This document shows positions 15,599 to 24,468 of a DNA stretch of 64,000 nucleotides, piece after piece. The stretch covers positions 1 to 64,000 of the forward strand of contig NZ_WOEY01000152.1 in the NCBI RefSeq assembly GCF_013177695.1. Reading direction: 5' to 3'. Made by a program: the position numbers and the translations under genes. The notes beneath the pieces are model-generated. The model made no database searches and was not told the origin of the DNA. It was given only the letters and a program-made list of their open reading frames with translations. Each line of letters begins with the position of its first letter. Positions within the stretch are counted from its first letter, which is position 1. The stretch comes from Paraburkholderia solitsugae. Its GTDB lineage: Bacteria; Pseudomonadota; Gammaproteobacteria; Burkholderiales; Burkholderiaceae.

Positions 15599-18343
15599 TT
15601 ACCGGATCAAACCCAAAGCCTTTGCTTTTTGGAAGGCCTTCAGCCTGCGCCGAACGCCGAGCTTCATGTAGATTTGCTGCATGTACCACTTCACCGACCC
15701 TTCGGCGAGTCCGAGTCGCTCGGCAATCTCTTTGTTTTGAAGCCCCTGGGAGACAAACTCAAGGATGTCAATCTCGCGTTGAGAAAGGCGCCCGTCGGTC
15801 GTCACCGTGGCCTCCGACGACCGCTCGGGCGCGATGCCAGAGCGCACAAGTACACGCTCGGGACTGGTCTTATACGCATTGAGAAGCACCTCCGAGAATT
15901 CTGCGGCCGATTCGATGTTAGCTGAGATGCCAAAGATCGTTGCGACCGTCTGCTTGACCGCGTCGCCCTCCTCGATAAACGGAAGGACAACACCGCGCGG
16001 CACGGCATCGACCAACGTCTGCATCAGCGCCCTCGTTGCGCCCCGATGATCCTCGGACGCCAGTCTGGATGCGGCCATGAGAACCGCCATCCGAATCTTG
16101 GTACGAATGCATGAGCGCTGAACCGCAAACGCGTGCCAGCGCCTCGCCAACGCTTCGGCCTCTTTGGCAAATCCTCGAACGAGAGCAAGCCTGATCCATG
16201 CAACTGCCATTGCCTCGGTCCTGGTCGTGGTCTGATCGCCAGGATACAGCGAACCCGCATCGCGAGGCAGCTTCGCTTCATTTGCAATTCGCACGGCCGC
16301 ATTGACGTCATTACGTTGTGCAGCCTGTCGGATCTTTTCCGCTGTGGCGTGCCAGAAAAGACGATCGAATGATTTCGCTTCGGCAAATTGCGTTGCGCGC
16401 GACAACATGGCCGCCGCTGTTTCGTAGTCACGGTACAAGGCCGCCAATCTTGCTCTACCTACATACGCAGCGATGAGATGATCCAGGAGACCTAATTCTT
16501 CACATACGGGCAGATATTCATCCCATAGGGCCTTAGCTTCGGAGTAGTCGCCGCGGTCCATCTTCAATTCCGCCAACATCATGGCTGGCATCGCGCCTAG
16601 AGGGCTGTGATGTCCGCCGATACGGTCGGCTATCCCGATTGCTGAGCGGTAACCATTTGCAGCGGCATCTAACTCTCCCCGCTGAATCAACGATGGACCG
16701 ATGATGCTTTCGTGCCATACGAGAACGAACTGGCTATGCGCCCGCTCGAAATAGCTACGAGCCGCCTCTTCGATGCGATGCAAACTGTCCAGACGGTAAA
16801 ATTCGCGTTGCGAGTAAATGATGCACAGTTCCACGCTGCCCCGCAGATACGGATCGTCATCCGGAAGATCTGCAAGCAGGTCAAGACACATGCGCTCTAC
16901 CGTCCGCATATCGTCGGTAAATAGCGCTAACATCATCCTGCGGTGCTGGTAGACGTGAAGAAGTCGGGATGCAGCCTCGGGAGTTAACGTGCCTCCATCG
17001 ACCATAGCGCGAATGCGTTTGAACACAGATGAGAGAACGCTTCCTGCTTCTTCAAAGCGCCACTCGAGGGTAAGGTTCCACGCACGGACCAGCTGGATTT
17101 TTGGGTATTCATTGATGATGCGTTCGGGAATTTGCTTCACCCATGTCATCAGAGACAGCAGTTGTCCCTGGTAAAACAGGTCGTTGCATGCGTCGTCGAG
17201 AAGGCTCGCGGCGTATCTGAAGTCCCGCGAGGCAAATGCGTGGAACATTGCATCGTCCAGCATACTGTTGGAGCGGAACCATTGCGCAGCCCGGTGGTGC
17301 AATGCTGACATGAGTGGGGCGTCGGTCTCGCTGAGCCGCTTCTGCAGAAACTGGGAGAACAGGTGGTGATAGCGAAACCAGTGCTCGTCTTCGTCCAACG
17401 AGAAAATGAACAATCCCTGACGCTGCAGTTGATCAATGATCAGGCGACTATCACTGCGCTTACCGACCTCGTCACATAGCCCCGCGTTGAACTGACGAAG
17501 GATCGAAGACTCGATCAGGAAGCGCTGTACTTCTTCCTTCTGCGCTGAGAAGACGTCCTCGGCGAGGAACGCGCCCACCGCCCGGTTGCTGCCGGAAAGG
17601 CTATGAAGACGCTCGGCCCAATCTCCCTCATTGCCGACGGACAGCGACAGCAACTGCAGCCCGGCCGCCCAACCTTCCGTCGTGGTGCAAGCCAGATCGA
17701 TCAACTCGGCACTGGGTAACGTCGAGTGACCATTCTCGAAGAACAGGCGCGCTTCGTTCCTCGAAAAGCGAAGTGCCCGTGCGTCAATTTCACCGAGATC
17801 ACCGCGGGCGCGCAATCGAGCAACGCTAAAGCCCGGTTCCATCCGGCTCGCAATGGCGAAGTGCATTTGCCCCGGTGCGTCACGCAGCAAGCACTCGAAA
17901 AGCCTTTCGGCCGGCGAGCCGGCCAGTACATGAAGATCATCGACAAACAGATAGAGGTCTCCGGCCGTACGCTCGAGTTCGTTGCACAGCATCGCGCTGA
18001 TGGTCTCGGGCGATGCGTTGATATGAGCCTCGAATAGGGCCTTCACCCCGCTGTCGAGTCCGGGTACCGTCTGCGCAAGGGCTGCGGCAGAATGCATTGC
18101 GACTTCCGGGAAGGACGAGCCGATGTCCGCGACGCTGACCCAGGCGATTGACTTCCGGCCTGACGCGCGCAGCGCGTCGTGGAGCTGCGCCATCAACAGG
18201 CTCTTTCCATATCCTGCCGGCGCGCGGACAAGCAGCAAGCGTCGAGAGCGCAGGTGGCCAAGCGCAGCGGGCAGCACTTCGCGCGGGACGGCTACACCGG
18301 CCCTAACCGGTGGGCGGAGCCGCGTTGCGACCACGGGTACCAT
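15599..18343 (-). CDS. MalT-type LuxR-family transcriptional regulator (STAND ATPase)
   Basis: 914 residues. The N-terminal NTPase has Walker A in LLLVRAPAGYGKSLLMAQL (about residue 45) and a Walker B-like LYLFVDDLHVLAG. The long middle consists of helical TPR-like repeats. The C terminus has a LuxR HTH (LSQREIDILEFVSQGLQNKE, then IAERLGLAEGSVKWYMQQIY). Such regulators switch from resting to active form on binding an inducer and ATP. Strong AGGAGGAAG ribosome binding site. Divergent from the flavin reductase/luciferase-like pair, which it probably controls (inference from position). Confidence 0.88.
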   Translation of the reverse strand: MVPVVATRLRPPVRAGVAVPREVLPAALGHLRSRRLLLVRAPAGYGKSLLMAQLHDALRASGRKSIAWVSVADIGSSFPEVAMHSAAALAQTVPGLDSGVKALFEAHINASPETISAMLCNELERTAGDLYLFVDDLHVLAGSPAERLFECLLRDAPGQMHFAIASRMEPGFSVARLRARGDLGEIDARALRFSRNEARLFFENGHSTLPSAELIDLACTTTEGWAAGLQLLSLSVGNEGDWAERLHSLSGSNRAVGAFLAEDVFSAQKEEVQRFLIESSILRQFNAGLCDEVGKRSDSRLIIDQLQRQGLFIFSLDEDEHWFRYHHLFSQFLQKRLSETDAPLMSALHHRAAQWFRSNSMLDDAMFHAFASRDFRYAASLLDDACNDLFYQGQLLSLMTWVKQIPERIINEYPKIQLVRAWNLTLEWRFEEAGSVLSSVFKRIRAMVDGGTLTPEAASRLLHVYQHRRMMLALFTDDMRTVERMCLDLLADLPDDDPYLRGSVELCIIYSQREFYRLDSLHRIEEAARSYFERAHSQFVLVWHESIIGPSLIQRGELDAAANGYRSAIGIADRIGGHHSPLGAMPAMMLAELKMDRGDYSEAKALWDEYLPVCEELGLLDHLIAAYVGRARLAALYRDYETAAAMLSRATQFAEAKSFDRLFWHATAEKIRQAAQRNDVNAAVRIANEAKLPRDAGSLYPGDQTTTRTEAMAVAWIRLALVRGFAKEAEALARRWHAFAVQRSCIRTKIRMAVLMAASRLASEDHRGATRALMQTLVDAVPRGVVLPFIEEGDAVKQTVATIFGISANIESAAEFSEVLLNAYKTSPERVLVRSGIAPERSSEATVTTDGRLSQREIDILEFVSQGLQNKEIAERLGLAEGSVKWYMQQIYMKLGVRRRLKAFQKAKALGLIR

Positions 18344-18923
18344 TTGTGTCTTCCTCCTGAATCTTGCTGCGGTACGTGCTTGGCACGCCCGCGCAACGCG
18401 GCTTTATGTCGATATGTTTTTCCGTCTTGGGCTGAATGATATACGGGCGACGCTGCGCGGACGCCTATCCAAAGATAGGTTTGATCCCCCGCCGACAGCG
18501 TAGGCTTCGCGATTGCAGCGTGGACAGGAGCGCCGCGCACGCCCTTAGGGAAAACACTGAAATAGCACGGAGAGCAAAGCCAGAGTGGAGGTCGGTCAAG
18601 ACGGCTGCTCGCATTCGCCGCGACAGTGCAGATTGCCCTCCTTTGTGCAGGTGTGCGCGCTTTCGTCCATCACTAGCATTGAAACCACATTAAGCACATT
18701 TACGCCGGGTCATGCAGACCTCAATGGGGACGGAGCGCTCGTTTGCGACTCTGGGGCGTGCGACAGATAGACGGAGACACCGATGAAGAGACTTCCTCAT
18801 TACCCACTCAAACCATTTACTCGAACGCCAGCACACGGCGAACGACACAACTCGTCTGCTGCGCGACCTTCTGGGCGTTCTGCAGCCGTGGCATTTGTCA
18901 GCGCGATCTAAAGGAGGCGCGAC
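18344..18923. promoter_or_regulatory. Divergent promoter region with a CCTATC palindrome
   Basis: 580 bp between the MalT-type regulator and the flavin reductase. A perfect inverted repeat CCTATC-CAAA-GATAGG lies at 18464-18479. No convincing gene. The palindrome is a candidate operator; the -35/-10 elements could not be fixed with confidence. Confidence 0.4.
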
Positions 18924-19502
18924 ATGGACTCACAGACTCGTGCGCGAAGCCTGCGCAGGTGCTTCGGACGCTTCACGACCGGTGTCGCGGTGGTGACCTA
19001 TCGCTCGAATGAAGGCGTGCGTGGTGCGACGATGAATTCCTTCACGTCGGTATCCATCGATCCCCCGCTAGTACTGATTTCTGTCGCTCGTACGTCCCGC
19101 GCGTGCGCAGGCATCGACGCTCAGCCGTTCGCGATCAATGTGCTCGGGGCCGGCCAGATGGATGTGGCCTTGCACTTTGCTGGCCGACCGAAGGACGGTA
19201 TTCACATTGCGTGGGACAACGACGGCAGCAACCGGACATCGCCGAGCCTCGCGGATGCTATTGCGGTTTTCCAGTGCAAGCCGTGGCAACAATACGATGG
19301 CGGCGATCATGTGCTGGTCGTCGGCGAAGTGACTTCCAGCGTGATGCGCGAAGGTGAACCGCTCGCCTTCGGGGATGGCCGCTTCATGAGCACGGGTCTT
19401 CCTTTAATGGATGGACCGCTCGTATTCAGCCTTGACGGCCGGCCGGTCCCAGCCTGGACCGGCGCTGCCTGCAGGGTACATCACCGCACAGAACAAGGCT
19501 GA
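18924..19502 (+). CDS. Flavin reductase (HpaC/DIM6-type), partner of a luciferase-like monooxygenase
   Basis: 192 residues; RRCFGRFTTGVAVVTYRS, NSFTSVSIDPPLVLISVAR and FAINVLGAGQMDVALHFAG are the FMN-binding split-barrel signature of NAD(P)H:flavin oxidoreductases. It would supply reduced flavin to the next enzyme. Start chosen at the ATG with an AAAGGAGG ribosome binding site. 46 bp separate it from the oxygenase gene, so an operon is likely. Confidence 0.85.
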   Translation: MDSQTRARSLRRCFGRFTTGVAVVTYRSNEGVRGATMNSFTSVSIDPPLVLISVARTSRACAGIDAQPFAINVLGAGQMDVALHFAGRPKDGIHIAWDNDGSNRTSPSLADAIAVFQCKPWQQYDGGDHVLVVGEVTSSVMREGEPLAFGDGRFMSTGLPLMDGPLVFSLDGRPVPAWTGAACRVHHRTEQG

Positions 19503-19548
19503 ATCTGGATATTTCCAACGCGAACCACGCCACCTCACAGGAGCAGAC

Positions 19549-20580
19549 ATGAAAATCACCCTTTTCGCACAAGCGGCTTACCGAGATTTGCCGGACGACT
19601 TCGAGCAGCGCCATGAATCCGTTTGCAGCACACCATACTCGCTCGCCACAGCGGACGGCGTTTACTCGACCATGCGCGATTTCCTCGACGTTCTCATGTG
19701 CGCCGCGCGAGCAGGATTTGACGGGCTCTCCGTCACGGAGCATAGCCAGTCCTCTTACGACATGATTCCAAATCCGGATCTGATTGCCAGCGCGCTGGCC
19801 TACATGACCGAAACGGAAAACCTACCTGTAGCAATCATCCCTATGGGTCGCTCTCTCGGCAAGGCGAAGGAACCTCTTCGTGTCGCCGAGGAATACGCGA
19901 TGATCGATGTCATGAGCGGCGGGCGGCTCGTCGCCGGATTCCCGATAGGCCTGTCTTACGATGCAGCGATCAACAACGGTATCGCACCAATCGACATTCG
20001 GCCGCGTTTCGACGAAGGCCTCGAACTCATTCTCCGGACATGGAACACCAAAAAGCCATTCGCCTTTAACGGACGGTTCAGCCAGCATGGGATGATCAAT
20101 ATCTGGCCGAGACCGTTGCAGGAGCATATTCCGGTCTACATCACCGGCATCGGTAATCCCCGGACGATGCAGATGTGCCTCGAACGAAACATGGCGTTCA
20201 ATTACCTGAGTTGGTTTGGCGCCAAGCTGACGGGCAAGCGCATTTTTGACCGGTTCTGGGAAACGGCTGACCAGGTCGGCGTTCCACGCAATCCATACCG
20301 TATGGGATTCGTGCAGACGATCGCAGTCGCAGAAACCGATGCCCAAGCGGAAGCGGACTATGCGCGCCACCTGGAATATGGATTCCGCAAAGGGCTTGGC
20401 TCCATTCCGATGGAAAAGCTTGGATTGCCTGGTGGGATCGACATCAAAGGAGTTGAGGCGCTCGTCAAGGACCCCGGCGACTTCGGTATGGTCCATCAGA
20501 TGCGCAATGCGTCATATCGTGACCTCGTCGACGCGGGTTGCGTGATCGCAGGCAGCCCGGCCACGCGTAGAGCGAAGTAA
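19549..20580 (+). CDS. Luciferase-like flavin monooxygenase, 3'-truncated by a transposon end
   Basis: 343 residues from the ATG with AGGAG upstream. Bacterial-luciferase fold features: FDGLSVTEHSQSSYDMIPN, MIDVMSGGRLVAGFPIGLS and WPRPLQEHIPVYITGIGNP. The final residues VIAGSPATR reach the conserved phosphate-binding GSP motif, then the frame runs into the Tn7-like end and stops, so the C-terminal helix is missing and activity is doubtful. Expected role: O2- and FMNH2-dependent oxidation of an organic substrate, fed by the upstream reductase. Substrate unknown. Confidence 0.8.
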   Translation: MKITLFAQAAYRDLPDDFEQRHESVCSTPYSLATADGVYSTMRDFLDVLMCAARAGFDGLSVTEHSQSSYDMIPNPDLIASALAYMTETENLPVAIIPMGRSLGKAKEPLRVAEEYAMIDVMSGGRLVAGFPIGLSYDAAINNGIAPIDIRPRFDEGLELILRTWNTKKPFAFNGRFSQHGMINIWPRPLQEHIPVYITGIGNPRTMQMCLERNMAFNYLSWFGAKLTGKRIFDRFWETADQVGVPRNPYRMGFVQTIAVAETDAQAEADYARHLEYGFRKGLGSIPMEKLGLPGGIDIKGVEALVKDPGDFGMVHQMRNASYRDLVDAGCVIAGSPATRRAK

Positions 20581-20668
20581 TGTTGTCACTGGCGACTGCC
20601 CGCTGGGACAGGGCGCGAGCCTCATAGTTGACACATTTACTTCGTTTCGCAGCGAAGAAAAGTTGTCA
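20573..20668 (+). repeat. Tn7-like left-end sites
   Basis: Three widely spaced copies: CGAAGTAATGTTGTCA (20573), TTGACACATTTACTTCG (20628) and CGAAGAAAAGTTGTCA (20653), mixed orientations. Spaced sites on the tnsA side and packed sites on the tniQ side match the asymmetric Tn7 end design. Confidence 0.65.
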
Positions 20669-20743
20669 CTTTGCATCAGTGCGCATTAAATTCGTCAATT
20701 CACGTTCGTCCTAGACCATGAAATCCTCTGGCAGGTCGTACAC

Positions 20744-21020
20744 ATGGTCGACGTTTTGCGAAGCTTCGAGCCACTCACGCTGCCGCGTCCTCGCGGCGCG
20801 CACCGCTATGACGTGTTCAGTCCGAAACTGGGGCGACGTTTGACGCTATACAGGCGCAGCGCTTTCGAAGCATGGCTGATGCTAGAAGCGGATACTGCTG
20901 CAAAGACATTCTGTGAGCGGCCTGGCTTCATGGCAGTCGACGGGCAACGCTGCGTCGTCGATTTCTGGGCAACGTCGGACAACCATGAATGCCTGGTACT
21001 ACTATCGGAGACAACACCGG
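20744..21020 (+). pseudogene. TnsA-like endonuclease, N-terminal fragment
   Basis: About 90 residues: LPRPRGAHRYDVFSPKLGRR, LTLYRRSAFEAWLMLEAD, KTFCERPGFMAVDGQRCVVD. The same motifs recur in the more complete TnsA-like gene at 42849-43484. TnsA cuts the 5' ends of Tn7-like elements. The gene is broken by the internal deletion. Confidence 0.65.
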
Positions 21021-21029
21021 CGACGGATC

Positions 21030-21533
21030 GCCCGTGCGCACACCCTGATCCAGTTGATGAAGGTAGACATAGACCCGTACGAGGGCCTGGAGCCGATGCG
21101 CGATGTTTTGGATCTAAGGTGCCTACGACGCAGGCTGCAGATTCCCGCCAAGGTGTTGCGAGATCCCCTCCTTGAGGGTGCCCAGCGAGGTCGGCATCAC
21201 CCGGCATTCCGATATTGCCGGCAGTGCGTATCCCTTGGTCACCACAACGTGACAAACCAGATGTTCAGCGAGAATCGTTGCCCTGCGCACCAGCGCACGC
21301 TCGAAACGCGGTGTCGCCATTGCGGCGGTGAGACAACATACGTCCTGAACGCGAGTCTCATCGGTTCGCCGTACCGTTGTGCGCGGTGCGGCACGCTCTA
21401 TGGGACGAGATATCCTCCGGTCCTTTCGAAAAAGCCAGTGATGCGCAAGGAGGATCGTATCGCCATCTCACGGCATTTCTACAACCGCATGTCCGGTAGC
21501 TTTCGCCTCGGCCGCGACGACCATGAGGCGTAG
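21030..21533 (+). pseudogene. TniQ-like C-terminal fragment (second copy)
   Basis: Close relative of the fragment at 4495-5304: DIDPYEGLEPMRDVLDLRC, RQCVSLGHHNVTNQMFSENR, CPAHQRTLETRCRHCGGET and CARCGTLYG zinc-ribbon motifs. The N-terminal half is absent, replaced by the TnsA fragment in another frame. Confidence 0.7.
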
Positions 21534-21620
21534 CTTCCCACGGTGTTCGGCAGAGCGCAAGCGAGCAGTGTCGACCTTTCGGTAGCGCGATGTGCTTCGT
21601 CGTCGCCGCCGCGATCGCTA

Positions 21621-21677
21621 CGCAAAAACAGATGTTGACAACATTACTTCGCTTTTGGTGACAACTTTGCTTCGTAC
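21621..21677 (+). repeat. Tn7-like right-end array (second copy)
   Basis: TTGACAACATTACTTCG and GTGACAACTTTGCTTCG, 23 bp apart, preceded by the same CGCAAAAAC stretch as at 5388-5443. Confidence 0.65.
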
Positions 21678-21689
21678 TACGATGCACGC

Positions 21690-21887
21690 ATGTGCAAGCG
21701 ACAGCACATGCGCTGGACGCCACGTGGCGCCCATCTGCTTGCCCAGGTGCGATGCGCGGTGATCAATGGTGATCTGGTAGCCAGGCTTGCGGCCTATAGA
21801 GCGCGCATCGACGGAGTACCGGAGGACGTGAGCCGTTTTCTCGAGTTCCTGCAGCGAGCGGCAGAAGCGGAACCCCGCGCTTTTTAA
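21690..21887 (+). pseudogene. Transposase C-terminal remnant (ISKra4-like)
   Basis: 65 residues starting KRQHMRWTPRGAHLLAQVR, a motif typical of the C terminus of ISKra4-type transposases, ending in EFLQRAAEAEPRAF. The catalytic part is missing. It touches the truncated serine recombinase at 21884, marking a recombination junction. Confidence 0.4.
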
Positions 21888-22297
21888 CAGTCCCGCTCGT
21901 ATTCCGCAATCATGCCCTGCATCTGCAGCAACAGCGACTCTTCCGGCGTCGTGCCAATTGCGTGATTGAGAAACACCACCTGTACGCTGCACGAGGAAAG
22001 CTCCTCCATCAGCAACGCCTGGTGCACATATTTGCGCGCCAGGCGGTCTGGCGAGAGGATGTACAGTCGATCGATCGTCCCGAGCGCGGCAGCGTCGCGC
22101 AGCCGCTCCAGGTGTGCCCTGACCAGCGTTGCACCGCTCACCCCAGCATCAACGAAGCACATGTCCTCCACAATCTGCGCACCATCGGCCTGAATTCGCT
22201 CTTTCAATGCGACGATCTGGCTGTCTATCGTGCCGCGTTTGCTTTGTTGTTCGGATGACACGCGCGCGTAAAGCGCGACCATGGCAGCGTCGCTCAT
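21884..22297 (-). pseudogene. Serine recombinase (resolvase-type), 3'-truncated
   Basis: 137 residues of the catalytic domain: ALYARVSSEQQSKRGTIDSQ carries the nucleophilic Ser region, VDAGVSGATLVRAHLERLRD and YILSPDRLARKYVHQALLME the conserved core. The protein stops after MQGMIAEYERDC, so the long DNA-binding C-terminal domain of large serine recombinases is missing. Starts in an ATGA overlap with a small upstream gene. Confidence 0.75.
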
Positions 22298-22473
22298 CGT
22301 TTCCCTCGCTTCACAGCCATCGCCATTGCCGGCTTTGCATCCGATGAGCGCCTCGTGCTTCGGGCATCGACCGGACTGAGCTGCTCGTAGGCCTTCTCCA
22401 ATTGTTCGCTGGAATAGCGGTTCGGCTCGAAAGCGAGACATACTCGCCAGTGTTTGCGTCGTCCCCGTGTCAT
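22294..22473 (-). CDS. Small protein upstream of and coupled to the serine recombinase (59 aa)
   Basis: Reads MTRGRRKHWRVCLAFEPNRY then SSEQLEKAYEQLSPVDARST and ends AMAVKRGKR, overlapping the recombinase start by four bases (ATGA). The overlap and the sensible protein character support a real gene. Function unknown; likely an accessory factor of the recombinase module. Confidence 0.55.
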   Translation of the reverse strand: MTRGRRKHWRVCLAFEPNRYSSEQLEKAYEQLSPVDARSTRRSSDAKPAMAMAVKRGKR

Positions 22474-22479
22474 CGATTT

Positions 22480-23234
22480 GGCTCCCTGTTAGCGGGAGCA
22501 ACGGCCTCAAGCACGAGAACCGCATCAATGGCAGGACATTCTCTGGACCATGGCGCCAGACACTCCCTCGATATGCGAAGGCCCAATCTTACCCGCGAGT
22601 TTGCTATGTTGTTGCCGGGGCTGTCAGTCAGATCTTGATGAATCTGTTCATGCACTATGCGTTTGACGTCTGGATGCGGCGTCACTTCCCGCAATGTCCC
22701 TTTGCGCGCTATGCCGATGATGCGGTAGTCCATTGCCGCAGCCAGGAGCAGGCGCAAGAGGTTATGCACGCCATTGCCTCGCGGCTGGCGGAATGTGGGT
22801 TGACGATGCATCCAGAGAAGTCAAAGATCGTGTATTGCAAGGACCGAAGCCGCACCCAAATCTATCCGAATGTGACCTTCACATTTCTGGGCTTTCTGTT
22901 TCGTCCGCGAAGGGCGATGACCAAGTACGGGCGGGTCTCTACGAGCTTTCTGCCCGGCGTCAGTCCTGCTGCCTTGAAACGGATGCGACAGACGGTGCAG
23001 GGGTGGCGGCCGCCTCGCCAAACGTCCAGGCCACTGGTCGAACTCGCCGAGCAATGTAATCTCACGATACGTGGCTGGTGGAACTACTACGGCGCCTTCT
23101 ATCGGACAGCCATGCATGGGCTCTGTCGGTATCTAGACCGGAAGCTTGTGCGTTGGGCTCAGCGCAAGTACAAAACTCTGCGGCGGCACAAACGGCGCAG
23201 TGAGGAGTGGTTGCACAAGATGCAGCAGGCATAA
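22480..23234 (+). pseudogene. Group II intron reverse transcriptase/maturase, C-terminal part
   Basis: The protein from about 22615 on is a group II intron-encoded RT: VSQILMNLFMHYAFDVWMRR and the catalytic FARYADDAVVHC (YADD), then MHPEKSKIVYCKD and a maturase domain X (SPAALKRMRQTVQGW, LTIRGWWNYYGAFY). The RT N terminus and the intron 5' end are missing. It is directly followed by intron domains V and VI. Confidence 0.8.
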
Positions 23235-23285
23235 CCGCGAAAGTTTGCACACTGGCAGTATCTGGGAGTACAGGTTGGATAACGG

Positions 23286-23319
23286 GAGCCGTGTAAATCG
23301 AGAGGTTTACGCACGGTTC
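23286..23319 (+). ncRNA. Group II intron domain V
   Basis: A 34-nt hairpin starting GAGCCGTGTAAATC and ending GTTTACGCACGGTTC, with paired GAGCCGTG and CACGGTTC ends and the AGC-type catalytic base. Domain VI follows and the intron ends near 23358. Only the 3' part of the intron remains. Confidence 0.75.
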
Positions 23320-23358
23320 TGCGAGAGACTCCGGGTGAAATTCCCTGGGTCTACTCAC

Positions 23359-23826
23359 CCCTATCTGAAGATCCGTGGCAAGTGGGCCTATCTCTACCGG
23401 GCGGTCGATCGGGCCGGTCAGACAGTGGACTTCATGCTCAGAGCGAAGCGCGATGTCACCGCGGGCAAAGCCTCTTTCAGCAAGGCCATCAAACATCAGG
23501 GCCAGCGACCAGAGACGATCACGCTCGATGGGTATGCCGCCTCGCACCGGGCCGTGCGGGAAATGATCGCTGACGCCGTGCTGCCTGAGGGAACGCGTGT
23601 GCGCTCGTCGAAGTATCTGAACAATGTGATCGAGCAGGATCATCGAAGCATCAAGTCCAGAACGAACGTGATGCTCTGATTCAAACGGTTCAAGAGCGCC
23701 GCGATCGCGATTTCAGGCATCGAGTTGATGCACCGCATTCGCAAGGGACAGTTCGACCTCTGCGCTCTTGGACTCAAGGATATCGCTGCACCCGTAGTCT
23801 GGAATGCGGTCCTGTTTAACAAATAA
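23359..23826 (+). pseudogene. IS6-family (IS26-like) transposase fragment
   Basis: YLKIRGKWAYLYRAVDRAG, TLDGYAASHRAVREM (second catalytic Asp) and SSKYLNNVIEQDHRSIKSR (catalytic Glu) are IS6-family signatures. The sequence starts directly after the intron 3' end, so the intron had inserted in the transposase gene. The upstream exon with the first Asp is gone. An in-frame TGA after RTNVML separates the last 48 residues. Confidence 0.75.
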
Positions 23827-24468
23827 GGTATCCTTATTTATAAAAACGTCTCGCCCCACTATATATTTGCACCAGAGCCCCATTATCCGCAGACTCCGCC
23901 GGTGTCCATGCTGCAGGAAAGTGAAGCTAAATTTGTGACACAGTAGAAATAGTGGTCGGGCAAGTCTTGATGTGGCCAGCGTACCCTGCCCTTGAGGCAG
24001 GAAGCCGGCTCCAACCCGACGGACCGGAGCGAGCTTGCACGGGGGCAGGTCTGGAAAATATGGCCCCATTGGACCGATGAATCCCTGCTGCAGCCCCCCT
24101 TTCGCCACGCGAATCTTGGAGATTTATGTCTCGATTCCGTTCTAATCGATTCCGGACTTACCCGAATGGACCTGCCCAAAAAATGCCCATTACCACCGTC
24201 TGCTCGCGGTTTCGGGCGCGGGTATGCCTTGCATGCATTACTCCAGCACACAATGCATTGGTTGATGCTTAATGGTTCCTATAGTGTCTCCGTACGGTCT
24301 CGATACCGTACCCGGAGCCAGTCGGTGGTTCGGATTGGGGAATGATCTTCGGGAGCCCCCGGATTGACAGGGGGCGGGAATGGTTCGTGGGCCGGACATC
24401 TGCTCGATCATTGAGCAGTTCACTATAAAAGGCGTCCGTCGTAGAGGACTCTGCGGAGACAGCGAATC
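23827..24468. promoter_or_regulatory. Upstream region of the catabolic cluster, with a palindrome
   Basis: 640 bp without a convincing gene. GTACGGT-CTCGAT-ACCGTAC, a perfect 7-bp inverted repeat at 24292-24311, lies about 160 bp before the transporter start and is a candidate operator. The left part is probably IS debris. Confidence 0.4.

Larger units (their letters stand above)
20571..21677 (+). mobile_element. Internally deleted mini-Tn7-like element
   Basis: 1.1 kb with both ends present: left-end sites at 20573-20668 and a right-end array at 21621-21677, in inverted orientation. Between them is the first part of a TnsA-like gene joined to the last part of a TniQ-like gene; tnsB, tnsC and the TniQ N terminus are gone. 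It could move only if transposition proteins act in trans. Confidence 0.65.

Noticed and set aside
24238..24345. Possible small gene upstream of the transporter
   Set aside because: Frames on both strands are short and without protein character; the palindrome better explains the region.
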